Below, in pieces: positions 33,586-41,826 of a stretch of DNA of 63,280 nucleotides. The stretch covers positions 1-63,280 of the forward strand of contig JANWWP010000029.1 in assembly GCA_025055575.1 (NCBI GenBank), given 5' to 3'. The notes under the pieces are model-generated. The model made no database searches. It had not been told where the DNA came from and was given only the letters and a program-made list of their open reading frames with translations. Made by a program: the position numbers and the translations under genes. The DNA comes from Flavobacteriales bacterium. Lineage in GTDB: Bacteria; Bacteroidota; Bacteroidia; CAIKAF01. Position 1 is the first letter of the stretch; each line of letters opens with the position of its first letter.

Positions 33586-34755
33586 ATGATGCAGGATGCT
33601 TACCAACCCGGCCGGGTATATCAATTTAATTTTCCGACAGTCATCCGTTTTGGATCCGGAGTGTGGCGAGAAATAGCCCCCCATCTGAAGCAGGAAAAAG
33701 TGCAACGACCCCTCCTTGTCACGGATGCCACCGTAGCGGGCCTGGAATTTTTCCACAAAATCCACGAACATTTGTTAGAAAATGGCCTCAGCCCCACTGT
33801 GTTTTGTAATATTTCCAAAAACCCCATCAAGTCGGATGTGTTAAAGGGTCGAATGGCCTATCATGAGGCCGGTTGTGATGCCGTTTTAGGTGTGGGCGGC
33901 GGGGCGGCTTTGGACGTGGCCCGGGCCGTAGCGTTGGCCGTGCATCATACCCGGGATCTTTTTGATTATGATGATTTGACAGGTGGCGATGTGTACGTCA
34001 CCGAACCGATTCCGCCTTTTTACACTGTGCCCACTACAGCCGGCACCGGGAGCGAAGTGGGCCGCAGCGCCATCATCAGCGAAGACGATACCCACCGCAA
34101 GCGCATCTTGTTCTCCCCCCGCCTCATGGCCCGGCGCGTGTTCGCAGATCCCACCCTCACCTACGCCCTTCCTCCAGGCCCTACGGCCGCCACAGGCATG
34201 GACGCGCTCACCCACAATATGGAAGCCTTTCTAGCCCGAAACTTCCATCCCATATGCGATGGTGTGGCCTTAGAGGGCATGGCTCTCATCGCCGGAAATA
34301 TTGAAAAAGCCGTACACGAACCCCAGAATGAAACCGCCCGTGCCCTTATGCTGCTCGGCAGCATAATGGGCGCCATCGCCTTCCAGAAAGGACTGGGAGT
34401 GGTGCATAGCATGAGCCATCCGCTCAGCACCCTGGTGGATATGCACCACGGGCTGGCCAATGCCATCAACCTGCCTTATGGCATGGCGTTTAATTTGAAA
34501 TATTGCCCTGAAAAATTCCAGCGCATGGCCCAACGGCTGGGTCTTTCCTCAGGCCGGGATATTCCAGATTTTCTATTGCAACTCAACGAACGTCTGAACC
34601 TGCCCACCACCCTGCGTGCCGCCGGCGTGAAAGAAGAACACCTGGAACCGCTCACGGAACTGGCCGTTCAGGATTTTGCCCATCCTAATAATCCTGTGCC
34701 CGTCAGCCGCGCCGATTTTGCCCAACTGTACCGCCAGGCTTTTGGAGCATGTTGA
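33586..34755 (+). CDS. Iron-containing alcohol dehydrogenase
   Basis: A group III, metal-dependent NAD(P) alcohol dehydrogenase of 389 residues. The nucleotide motif VLGVGGGAALDVARAVAL and the PTTAGTGSEV motif are intact. Metal ligands lie in ATGMDALTHNMEAF and GVVHSMSHPLSTLVDMHHGLANA. The substrate cannot be read from sequence. It overlaps the following C26 amidotransferase gene by seven bases. Confidence 0.9.
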   Translation: MMQDAYQPGRVYQFNFPTVIRFGSGVWREIAPHLKQEKVQRPLLVTDATVAGLEFFHKIHEHLLENGLSPTVFCNISKNPIKSDVLKGRMAYHEAGCDAVLGVGGGAALDVARAVALAVHHTRDLFDYDDLTGGDVYVTEPIPPFYTVPTTAGTGSEVGRSAIISEDDTHRKRILFSPRLMARRVFADPTLTYALPPGPTAATGMDALTHNMEAFLARNFHPICDGVALEGMALIAGNIEKAVHEPQNETARALMLLGSIMGAIAFQKGLGVVHSMSHPLSTLVDMHHGLANAINLPYGMAFNLKYCPEKFQRMAQRLGLSSGRDIPDFLLQLNERLNLPTTLRAAGVKEEHLEPLTELAVQDFAHPNNPVPVSRADFAQLYRQAFGAC

Positions 34756-35456
34756 AAATTGCTTTGACCCACACCGCCACACGTCTGGATAACTATTTGG
34801 CGTGGCTGCGCCAGGATCCGGATTTGGATGTGCATGTTCTGTGTGCTCAGGATAACTTCTTCCCGGATTTAGAGAGCTTTGATGGCCTGGTCTTCACCGG
34901 CGGCGTGGATATGTATCCTCCTTTGTATGGTGGCAGCCTGGCCTATTCAGGAGCCCCGGATACTTTCGATTATCAAAGGGATATTTTTGAAATCGGTTTA
35001 TTTCATCAGGCTCAAAAACTCCGGTTACCCACCCTGGCCATTTGCAGGGGAATTCAGTTGGTGGGAGTAGCTTTGGGCGCACCATTAATTCAGGACCTTC
35101 AGACGGCGGGTTATCAGGACCACACCCAAAACCCCAACGGGGAAGACGGCGAACATATGGTTCGATGTTCTGGCAGCCGTTTTTTCTCTGAAAGTCTCGA
35201 GCTCTGTGTGAACTCCGCCCACCACCAGGCCCTTGCATCGGCCCCTGCCGGTTTCCGAATGACAGGATTTTCCATGCCAGACGGCGTTCCGGAAGTCCTG
35301 GAATCTGAAAATCCGGATTTTTTCCTGCTGGCATTGCAGTGGCATCCTGAGCGGTTGCATCTAAAACCTGCCGCATGTGCACCGGCCGCCGATATTCCGA
35401 GGCGCGCCTGGAAAGAAGCTGTGGAAAAAAGGAATTTCGAAAAAATAAATTTGTAG
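34749..35456 (+). CDS. Class I glutamine amidotransferase-like hydrolase (peptidase C26, PuuD-type)
   Basis: A gamma-glutamyl hydrolase of the PuuD family. The nucleophile lies in TLAICRGIQLVG, and the partner His-Glu in LALQWHPERL, so the catalytic triad is complete. The early FTGGVDMYPPLYGG motif is diagnostic of C26. PuuD removes glutamate from gamma-glutamyl-GABA in putrescine breakdown, but no other Puu gene is here. Its coupling to an alcohol dehydrogenase is noteworthy. Confidence 0.82.
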   Translation: MLKIALTHTATRLDNYLAWLRQDPDLDVHVLCAQDNFFPDLESFDGLVFTGGVDMYPPLYGGSLAYSGAPDTFDYQRDIFEIGLFHQAQKLRLPTLAICRGIQLVGVALGAPLIQDLQTAGYQDHTQNPNGEDGEHMVRCSGSRFFSESLELCVNSAHHQALASAPAGFRMTGFSMPDGVPEVLESENPDFFLLALQWHPERLHLKPAACAPAADIPRRAWKEAVEKRNFEKINL

Positions 35457-35468
35457 GTTAGGGGCGGG

Positions 35469-35476
35469 TATTTTTG
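35469..35476 (+). promoter_or_regulatory. Putative -7 box for recA
   Basis: TATTTTTG, nine bases before the recA ATG at 35486. A TTTG at 35450-35453 lies 15 bases upstream and could be a -33 element. No LexA box was recognised. Confidence 0.5.
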
Positions 35477-35485
35477 ACAAAAATC

Positions 35486-36484
35486 ATGACACAAAAAGAC
35501 GAAAAAAGCCAAAAACTGGAAGCCCTGAAGCTGGTGCTGGACCGGATGGACAAAACTTACGGAAAAGGCACGGTGATGCGCCTGGGCGATAAAGCCGCCG
35601 AAGAAATTGAAGTGATTCCCAGCGGCAGCATTGGCCTAGATCTGGCTTTAGGGGTTGGCGGTTATCCGAGGGGCCGTATTGTGGAAATTTACGGCCCGGA
35701 ATCCTCCGGAAAAACCACCCTCACCATCCATGCTATTGCGGAGGCCCAGCGCAAAGGAGGTATCGCCGCGTTCATTGATGCGGAACATGCTTTCGACAGC
35801 GCTTATGCCCGCAAGCTGGGCGTGGATGTGGACAATTTGCTCATCTCCCAGCCCGACAGCGGCGAACAAGCCTTGGAAATTGCCGACAATCTTATCCGTT
35901 CAGGGGCTATCGACGTAATCGTAATTGACTCCGTGGCGGCTTTGGTTCCTAAAAGCGAGCTGGAAGGCGAGATGGGTGACAGCAAAGTGGGGCTTCAGGC
36001 CCGGTTGATGAGCCAGGCTTTACGCAAGCTGACCGCCACCATCAGCAAAACCCGCTGCGTGTGTTTCTTTATCAACCAGTTGAGGGAAAAAATCGGGATC
36101 ATGTTCGGCAATCCAGAGACCACCACCGGTGGCAATGCTCTGAAATATTACTCCAGCATCCGGCTGGACATCCGGCGCGTCAACCAAATCAAGGAAGGCG
36201 ACACAGCCGTGGGCAACCGGGTGAAGGTGAAAGTCGTAAAAAACAAAGTGGCGCCGCCTTTTCGTTTCACTGAATTTGATATTCTTTTCGGAGAAGGTAT
36301 CAGCAAAGCCGGAGAAATTCTGGATTTGGGCGTGGAACTGAACATCATCAAAAAATCGGGGTCATGGTTCAGCTACAACGATGCGAAGCTGGGACAAGGC
36401 CGGGACGCCGTCATTCAACTGCTGAAAGACAATCCGGATCTGGCCCAGGAGCTGGAAAGCCGCATTAAAGAACAGCTGGGCTAA
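35486..36484 (+). CDS. recA: Recombinase A
   Basis: RecA drives homologous strand exchange and the SOS response. Walker [11 protein letters not shown], the [10 protein letters not shown] segment, [13 protein letters not shown] and the DNA-binding loops ([21 protein letters not shown]) are intact. 332 residues from ATG 35486; an upstream TTG at 35474 overlaps the promoter box. Its 3' end overlaps the convergent MBL gene by 20 bases. Confidence 0.98.
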   Translation: MTQKDEKSQKLEALKLVLDRMDKTYGKGTVMRLGDKAAEEIEVIPSGSIGLDLALGVGGYPRGRIVEIYGPESSGKTTLTIHAIAEAQRKGGIAAFIDAEHAFDSAYARKLGVDVDNLLISQPDSGEQALEIADNLIRSGAIDVIVIDSVAALVPKSELEGEMGDSKVGLQARLMSQALRKLTATISKTRCVCFFINQLREKIGIMFGNPETTTGGNALKYYSSIRLDIRRVNQIKEGDTAVGNRVKVKVVKNKVAPPFRFTEFDILFGEGISKAGEILDLGVELNIIKKSGSWFSYNDAKLGQGRDAVIQLLKDNPDLAQELESRIKEQLG

Positions 36485-37298
36485 GGCTTTCTTTTTCCTT
36501 TTCGTTCTGATACACGGAACGCACCATGTGCGCAACAGACACATCGTTAAACGTCAGCAGCTTCACCAAAGGCCTTTCGCGCAGTTTCATAAACCGGATG
36601 GCTTCCTTTTCGCTCAGGCCTTTGCGATACGCTTCTGCAGCCCGGTCATAAAACCATCGAAAATAGGCCAGCTTCTTTTTCAGCAAAGCAGGCCCTCCCG
36701 AGGGCTGGGGGTTGTGGCCACACCACAAAGCTTCGAAGTCAAGGGTACAGAGCAATTCCAGGGAACGAATTTGCTGGGCCAGATTTTCAGTGCGCCGCCA
36801 GATTTTAATTTTTTCGGCCACGTACATGTCACCGGCAAACAACCAGCCTTCCTCCTTTACATAAAAACACAAGTGGCCCGGCGCGTGGCCCGGCGTTTCT
36901 ATAGCCTGATAGCGCCGTCCCTCGAATTCAAAAAATTCAGGCATGTGCACCACCGGCACCGGTTCTGCAGGACCGAACATTATCTTCTCATAAGGCAAAA
37001 TGGAAAAACCCGTCTTGAGGATCCGGCCAGTTTCCGGATGTCCATACACCGGCGCACCAAACCTGTCATGAAAAAAAGCAGCGTTGCCCGAATGGTCTTC
37101 GTGGAAATGGGTGAGCAAAACCGCCCGAGGCGCCGGTTGCCAAAAATAATTTTTGATCCATGCCCGGGCATTGGAAGGACCGGTGTCAATGAAAAGACTG
37201 CCCACCTGATAAAAGCACACCGGAATCTGGGCAGCCGGCACCAAAGAACGTGCCACCCGCACACATTGCACCACTCCAAAATCCAATATCTCAAACAC
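36465..37298 (-). CDS. MBL-fold metallohydrolase
   Basis: A metallo-beta-lactamase-fold hydrolase of unknown substrate. The metal motif [12 protein letters not shown] (HxHxDH), APGHLCFYV and FAGDMYV are intact, so it should bind two metals. A C-terminal helical extension of about 80 residues follows. Start GTG 37298 is 14 bases after the fatty acid hydroxylase stop, so both are likely cotranscribed. The last 20 bases overlap the end of recA on the other strand. Confidence 0.85.
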   Translation of the reverse strand: MFEILDFGVVQCVRVARSLVPAAQIPVCFYQVGSLFIDTGPSNARAWIKNYFWQPAPRAVLLTHFHEDHSGNAAFFHDRFGAPVYGHPETGRILKTGFSILPYEKIMFGPAEPVPVVHMPEFFEFEGRRYQAIETPGHAPGHLCFYVKEEGWLFAGDMYVAEKIKIWRRTENLAQQIRSLELLCTLDFEALWCGHNPQPSGGPALLKKKLAYFRWFYDRAAEAYRKGLSEKEAIRFMKLRERPLVKLLTFNDVSVAHMVRSVYQNEKEKESLSPAVL

Positions 37299-37312
37299 CC
37301 GAAAATCAGGTT

Positions 37313-37957
37313 TCAGGTTTCATAATCTGTGCCAAACACCTTATCCCAAAACGGCGAGGTGAACCCAAACCCACGTTCGGGATCCCGATAGTGGTGCATC
37401 ATGTGATGTCTTTTAAGTTTCTGAAACCAAACATTTTTAAAGTTAAAATGATGCACAGCAAAATGCAAATTGTCATAAACCAGATATCCCAGAACAAAAC
37501 CCGGAAAATAGGCAAAAACCCACAGCGGACCCCAGATCCACCAGCACAAGGCAAAAATCAAAATGGCCAATGGCAGGCTGAATCCCGGCGGCATCACCAG
37601 CCTGAGCGCATCGTTCGGATAGTCGTGATGAACGCCGTGAACAATAAAATGCAGCCTGCGGCCCCAGGCCGATTGGGGTTGCCAGTGAAAGACCCACCGA
37701 TGCAGCGCATATTCAAAAAATGACCAGGAAACCAGACCCAGCAGCCCGATGCCCAGCCCCGCCAACCACGGTCCCTTCTTGAAAGCAAACACCACCAGGC
37801 ACAGCCCTATCACAGGGACATATAATACGGTGGGGACCCAAGGCCTTACGCGGCTGAAATAATCCAGAACCGGATTGGAAAACATGGGTACCGACTCTGA
37901 GCCGGCCGATACGAACAATTGTTTTTCTGAAACTTTTTTGGGCGAAATAGATTCCAA
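37313..37957 (-). CDS. Fatty acid hydroxylase / sterol desaturase family membrane protein
   Basis: A di-iron membrane oxygenase that hydroxylates or desaturates a lipid. Four His clusters are visible: HRWVFHW, HFIVHGVHHDYPND, HFAVHHF and HHMMHHY. Four membrane segments surround them. It is closest in style to fatty acid 2-hydroxylases. I chose TTG 37957 (MESISPKK), because the first in-frame TTG at 37978 lies within the promoter box; ATG 37885 would remove the conserved SGSESVPMF-like part. It might hydroxylate a sphingolipid or sulfonolipid acyl chain. Confidence 0.82.
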   Translation of the reverse strand: MESISPKKVSEKQLFVSAGSESVPMFSNPVLDYFSRVRPWVPTVLYVPVIGLCLVVFAFKKGPWLAGLGIGLLGLVSWSFFEYALHRWVFHWQPQSAWGRRLHFIVHGVHHDYPNDALRLVMPPGFSLPLAILIFALCWWIWGPLWVFAYFPGFVLGYLVYDNLHFAVHHFNFKNVWFQKLKRHHMMHHYRDPERGFGFTSPFWDKVFGTDYET

Positions 37958-37975
37958 AGTCCTAAAATTCCGGCC

Positions 37976-37983
37976 CAAAAGTA
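37976..37983 (-). promoter_or_regulatory. Putative -7 box for the fatty acid hydroxylase-MBL operon
   Basis: TACTTTTG on the minus strand, 18 bases before the chosen TTG start at 37957. It argues against the longest open frame, which begins inside it. Confidence 0.5.
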
Positions 37984-38002
37984 TGAAAGCCGCCGGAAGC
38001 CA

Positions 38003-39196
38003 TTAATTCAACCTCAGCACCTGACTGATGCTAAACCGCCTGAGATAGAGAGCCGGCAAAACCATGGCCACAAAAGACAACACCATCGACATTCCGTTCA
38101 CAGCCAGAACGCCAGTCCAATCCCAGACCACCGGCACGGTGTCCAGATAATAGTTCGTGGCATCCAAGGGCACCAGGGCGTACGAGCTTTGAAGAATCAC
38201 GCAGCCCCAGGCCAGACCATCCGCCAAAATCATACTCACGGCCAAAATGCCCGAAAATTGCAATAAAAAAACCCCCGACAGCCGGTGCGAAGGCATACCC
38301 ATGGCCCTGAGCAGGCCCAAAGCCGAACGGCGTTCGAGAACCATCGTGTAAAAAGCGGCCATCAGGCTAAGACAACCCACCACCATCAGCAGTAAAGAGA
38401 TGATGAAAATATTGACATCTAAATAATCCAACCATTCAAATAAATTGGGCAGCACATCCCGTGTGGTCAAAATGGAAAATTCCGGGGGAAATAGGGTATT
38501 CAGACTTAGCTTCACGGCCTCCGCCTTATTTTCTTGACAGAAAATTTCATACGCCGAAAGGCAACCGCTTCTCTCCGGACAAAAGATCTGTTCCAAATCC
38601 GATTTGTGGGCCAATACCAAATAGGCATCGAACTCCTGCATGCCAGTGTAATACAAAGCCGCTACTTCGTAGGTGCGCGGCAACCTGAGTTGCAGCCCTC
38701 CGAGGGAATCCGGGGAAAGAAAATACATTTTGACGGAAGCCCCGCTGTCAATCCCCAGCTTTTCAGCCAGGGTACGGGATATTGATAAATGGCCAGGTTG
38801 GGGTATTGAAAATACGCCCCCTCCATCAAAGTTGTCATCCACACCCTTCACTAAAACGCCGGCCAAATCCTCTCGAGTTTTGAGGATAGCCGGCCGGGCC
38901 AAGACCGGGTTTACGGCCCGGACGCCTGGAATCTGCCGCAACCGATGGCTCTCCTTGGCAAATTCCCAGAACACAGGGGCGTCGCCACCGTCCGGACCAT
39001 ATTTCTGCACCACCAGATGGCCCACAAACAACGCTGCCTTATGCCGGATGGCCTGACGAAATCCCCTGACCACCGAAAGCGATAGAGCCATGACAAGAGT
39101 ACCCACAAACACAGACAGGGCGGCCACGCGCACTGTGCTTCGTGCCATCCGGCCCAGACCTGACCGGCTCCAGCGCCGCGCCATCCACAGAAGCAT
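38003..39196 (-). CDS. LolC/LolE-type ABC transporter permease
   Basis: A MacB/FtsX-fold permease of about 397 residues. One N-terminal membrane segment (about 25-45) is followed by a large periplasmic domain and three C-terminal segments (about 265-395). LolCE family members pull lipoproteins from the inner membrane for transport outwards, together with an ATPase (LolD). No ATPase gene is adjacent. Start ATG 39196 was chosen; ATG 39184 is possible. It diverges from the DUF1343 gene. Confidence 0.8.
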   Translation of the reverse strand: MLLWMARRWSRSGLGRMARSTVRVAALSVFVGTLVMALSLSVVRGFRQAIRHKAALFVGHLVVQKYGPDGGDAPVFWEFAKESHRLRQIPGVRAVNPVLARPAILKTREDLAGVLVKGVDDNFDGGGVFSIPQPGHLSISRTLAEKLGIDSGASVKMYFLSPDSLGGLQLRLPRTYEVAALYYTGMQEFDAYLVLAHKSDLEQIFCPERSGCLSAYEIFCQENKAEAVKLSLNTLFPPEFSILTTRDVLPNLFEWLDYLDVNIFIISLLLMVVGCLSLMAAFYTMVLERRSALGLLRAMGMPSHRLSGVFLLQFSGILAVSMILADGLAWGCVILQSSYALVPLDATNYYLDTVPVVWDWTGVLAVNGMSMVLSFVAMVLPALYLRRFSISQVLRLN

Positions 39197-39243
39197 ACAC
39201 AAAGTTCTCCGCAAAGGTGGCGGGGAAATTGCAAATTTGCTCT

Positions 39244-40440
39244 GTGGTATCCCGTGGGTTGATTACAGTATTTTTTTTCTGTGTTCTTTTTTTCGGTAAG
39301 TTTTATACCAGTCCCGGGGCTTCTTTCCATAACCCGGAAACGCCCGTCGTGTGTGGGGCCGACCGCCTGGACCAATACCTTCCATGGATTCAGAACCGCC
39401 GAGTAGGCCTGATTGTCAATCCTACCTCTCTGTGCGGGCGAAGACATTTGGTGGATACCCTGCTGGCGCTGAAAGTGCCTGTTAAAAAAATTTTCGGACC
39501 GGAGCATGGCTTTAGGGGCGATATGCCGGCCGGAAAAAAAATTGACTCCTACACAGATCCGCAAACCGGCTTACCCGTTATTTCTCTTTACGGAGAAAAA
39601 AAGAAACCTTCCCGGGCCGACTTACAGGGCCTTGACATCCTCCTGTTCGATATTCAGGATGTGGGGGCCCGGTTTTTCACTTACATCTCCACCCTGAGCC
39701 TGGCTATGGAAGCCGCCGCAGAAGCCGGATTGCCTATGATAGTTTTGGACCGGCCCAATCCAAATGGATTTTATGTGGACGGCCCCCTGCTGGAAAAATC
39801 CTGCTCCAGCTTTGTGGGTATGCATCCCGTGCCTATCGTGCATGGAATGACGGTGGGCGAATACGCCCGGATGGTGAATGAGGAAGGCTGGCTGAGCGGC
39901 GGTTTGCGCTGTGACCTTCATATCATACCCTGCCTGGGATACACCCATGCCACCCGCTACCATGTACCTGTGCCGCCATCTCCCAACCTCAACACGCAGG
40001 AAGCCATTTTCCTCTATCCGTCCCTGTGTCTTTTTGAAGGCACCGTGATGAGCGTAGGTCGCGGCACTATGAGGCCTTTTACCATGGTGGGGCATCCTGA
40101 CTTCAAAAATGCCCCTTTCTCTTTCACGCCAAAGCCTATTCCAGGGATGACCGATAATCCAAAATTTAGTGGGATCTTATGCCGCGGATATGATTTCAGC
40201 GCCTACGTGCAACTATTAAAAGTCCGTGGAAAAATTGAAATCGGTTGGATTATTGAAGCCTATAAAGCTATCGGCGGTTCCTTTTTCACACCTTATTTTG
40301 ACAAACTGGCCGGCACACCGCAACTTCGGGAACAAATTCTCCAGGGTATCCCGGAGGATTCCATACGGCGCTCCTGGCAGCCCGGGCTCGAAAAATTTAA
40401 AGCGCTCCGGCAGCGTTATCTTCTGTATCCGGACTTTTAG
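39244..40440 (+). CDS. DUF1343 exported protein (NamZ-like exo-beta-N-acetylmuramidase)
   Basis: DUF1343 proteins include NamZ, which removes terminal MurNAc from peptidoglycan fragments during recycling. The core begins at VGLIVNPTSLCG and continues through FGPEHGFRGDMPAG, LLFDIQDVGARFFTYISTLS and SVGRGTMRPFTMVG. An N-terminal hydrophobic segment suggests export. I chose GTG 39244, which gives the segment ITVFFFCVLFFG; the true start is uncertain because the upstream region overlaps the divergent permease gene. Confidence 0.85.
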   Translation: MVSRGLITVFFFCVLFFGKFYTSPGASFHNPETPVVCGADRLDQYLPWIQNRRVGLIVNPTSLCGRRHLVDTLLALKVPVKKIFGPEHGFRGDMPAGKKIDSYTDPQTGLPVISLYGEKKKPSRADLQGLDILLFDIQDVGARFFTYISTLSLAMEAAAEAGLPMIVLDRPNPNGFYVDGPLLEKSCSSFVGMHPVPIVHGMTVGEYARMVNEEGWLSGGLRCDLHIIPCLGYTHATRYHVPVPPSPNLNTQEAIFLYPSLCLFEGTVMSVGRGTMRPFTMVGHPDFKNAPFSFTPKPIPGMTDNPKFSGILCRGYDFSAYVQLLKVRGKIEIGWIIEAYKAIGGSFFTPYFDKLAGTPQLREQILQGIPEDSIRRSWQPGLEKFKALRQRYLLYPDF

Positions 40441-40471
40441 AGATTTTTTCAATCTGATTTGGTTACGCACC

Positions 40472-40495
40472 GGAATTCATTGGGGGTGGAATTCC
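40472..40495 (+). terminator. Possible hairpin after the DUF1343 gene
   Basis: GGAATTC-10 bases-GAATTCC, 31 bases after the stop. Stem of seven pairs without a T-tract; a weak terminator candidate. Confidence 0.3.
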
Positions 40496-40632
40496 ATTCC
40501 CGGAGTTTCTCCATCATGAAGATTAAAAACTAAATTTCAATTATTTATGTCAAAAAACCGATATATTGTTTCATCAAAAACCCATTTCAATCCCAAATCG
40601 GAAAACAACATTTCTATCCATTGAAACTTGCG

Positions 40633-40640
40633 TATCTTTG
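40633..40640 (+). promoter_or_regulatory. Putative -7 box for the SRP RNA
   Basis: TATCTTTG, four bases before the first paired base of the SRP RNA at 40645; consistent with initiation at the RNA 5' end. Confidence 0.6.
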
Positions 40641-40644
40641 CCAC

Positions 40645-40739
40645 GGCAAGTCTTATACGGCCAGCTCCCTTCGAACCTCCCCAGGACCGGAAGGTAGCAA
40701 GGATAGAAGGTTGAAGCGGCGCGATATAAGTAACTTGCC
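40645..40739 (+). ncRNA. ffs: Signal recognition particle RNA, short bacterial type
   Basis: The RNA binds Ffh to target nascent membrane proteins. The conserved tip is visible: CCCCAGGACCGGAAGG followed by TAGCA, as in bacterial 4.5S RNA. The ends GGCAAGT and ACTTGCC pair, CTTATA pairs with TATAAG, and CTTC-AACCT pairs with AGGTT-GAAG near the tip, giving one long hairpin of about 95 bases without an Alu domain. A TATCTTTG box precedes it and a T-rich run (40741-40750) follows, a likely terminator. Confidence 0.93.
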
Positions 40740-40748
40740 ATTTCTTTT

Positions 40749-41351
40749 TTAAATTCTGGACCAGTTGCGCAGGATGTCCAGTCCTCGGGGTGTCAGAATG
40801 CTTTCCGGATGAAACTGGACGGCAAACACAGGTTTATTCTTATGGCGCATGGCCATGGCCACCCCGTCGCTGCTGCGCGCAGTCACAAAAAAGTCGGGCC
40901 CGGTGTCGCCAACAGCCCAGGAGTGATACCGCCCTACATTAAAAGTTTTTGGAAGCCCCCGAAACAGAGGGTCCTCTGCTACCGTCCGAATGCGCGAGGC
41001 TTCGCCATGATACACTCTCTCCAGGTTGAATAGGCTCCCACCGTTGGCCAAAGCCAAAGCTTGCATGCCCAGGCAAACGCCCAACGTAACCGGCGGCTTT
41101 TCTGCGTTCAGGATGAGCCGTAGAACATCCATCAAGTGGCCCGCTTCTTCCGGAAGCCCGGGACCGGGCGAAATTACAAGCCGACTGCAGGGAAGAGACG
41201 TCAAACCAGCGAGTCGCTTATCATCGTTGCGCCACACCGCAATCTCGTCGTCAGGGCAACAGATATGCACATAATGGACCAAATTGTAGGTGAAGGAATC
41301 GTAATTATCTATTACCCATACTGTTCCCTTTTTACGGACTTCCCCTTCCAT
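40749..41351 (-). CDS. pabA: Glutamine amidotransferase, anthranilate/aminodeoxychorismate synthase component II
   Basis: This subunit releases ammonia from glutamine for anthranilate (TrpG) or aminodeoxychorismate (PabA). The triad is Cys93 in GVCLGMQ, His181 and Glu183 in VQFHPESI; the oxyanion motif SPGPGLPEEAG is present. The residue after GVCLG is Met where the family usually has His. The partner synthase gene (trpE or pabB) is not nearby, so I cannot tell TrpG from PabA; the symbol is a guess. Confidence 0.85.
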   Translation of the reverse strand: MEGEVRKKGTVWVIDNYDSFTYNLVHYVHICCPDDEIAVWRNDDKRLAGLTSLPCSRLVISPGPGLPEEAGHLMDVLRLILNAEKPPVTLGVCLGMQALALANGGSLFNLERVYHGEASRIRTVAEDPLFRGLPKTFNVGRYHSWAVGDTGPDFFVTARSSDGVAMAMRHKNKPVFAVQFHPESILTPRGLDILRNWSRI

Positions 41352-41364
41352 TCCAGAATAAATC

Positions 41365-41826
41365 TTAATCAGGTCCGACCGTTCGCAGGGTTAAAATATG
41401 AAGAAAAATGCCTACCACAGGAAAGGCGAGCAGATTGTAAAAAAAAGGATAATAATGAATTCCCAGAAATTGAATCCCTACCCCCAGCCCCAAATTGAAT
41501 AGGACATACAAGACCAACCCCCACCGTTGTCTTTTTTTATACCAGATGTAGAGCAAGGCGGTTTTAAAGGCGCTGATAGCCATCAAGGCAGCCCCTGTGA
41601 GTTGAACATAGTATTTGAAACTGCGGGCCATGGAGTTGGATTTTTCTAAAGTATCCACGCCGCTCAGGTTGAACAGGAGTTTCATCACAGGCGTCGGAAA
41701 GAGCCCCATCCACAATCCACATGCCAGCGTGAGAAGCGAAAAAGCAAGAGCGCCCAACCAGGCGCCCGGCCAGGGGACCCACTGTTGGGTTTGGAGCTTA
41801 AAATGCCTGCTTGGTCCAGTTTTCAT
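41365..41826 (-). CDS. Hypothetical four-helix membrane protein
   Basis: A 153-residue protein I do not recognise. Four hydrophobic segments are seen (about residues 21-42, 72-92, 101-120 and 124-146). Its ATG 41826 lies 29 bases inside the end of the M61 peptidase gene, and it ends 13 bases before the amidotransferase gene, so all three are probably one operon. Confidence 0.7.
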   Translation of the reverse strand: MKTGPSRHFKLQTQQWVPWPGAWLGALAFSLLTLACGLWMGLFPTPVMKLLFNLSGVDTLEKSNSMARSFKYYVQLTGAALMAISAFKTALLYIWYKKRQRWGLVLYVLFNLGLGVGIQFLGIHYYPFFYNLLAFPVVGIFLHILTLRTVGPD

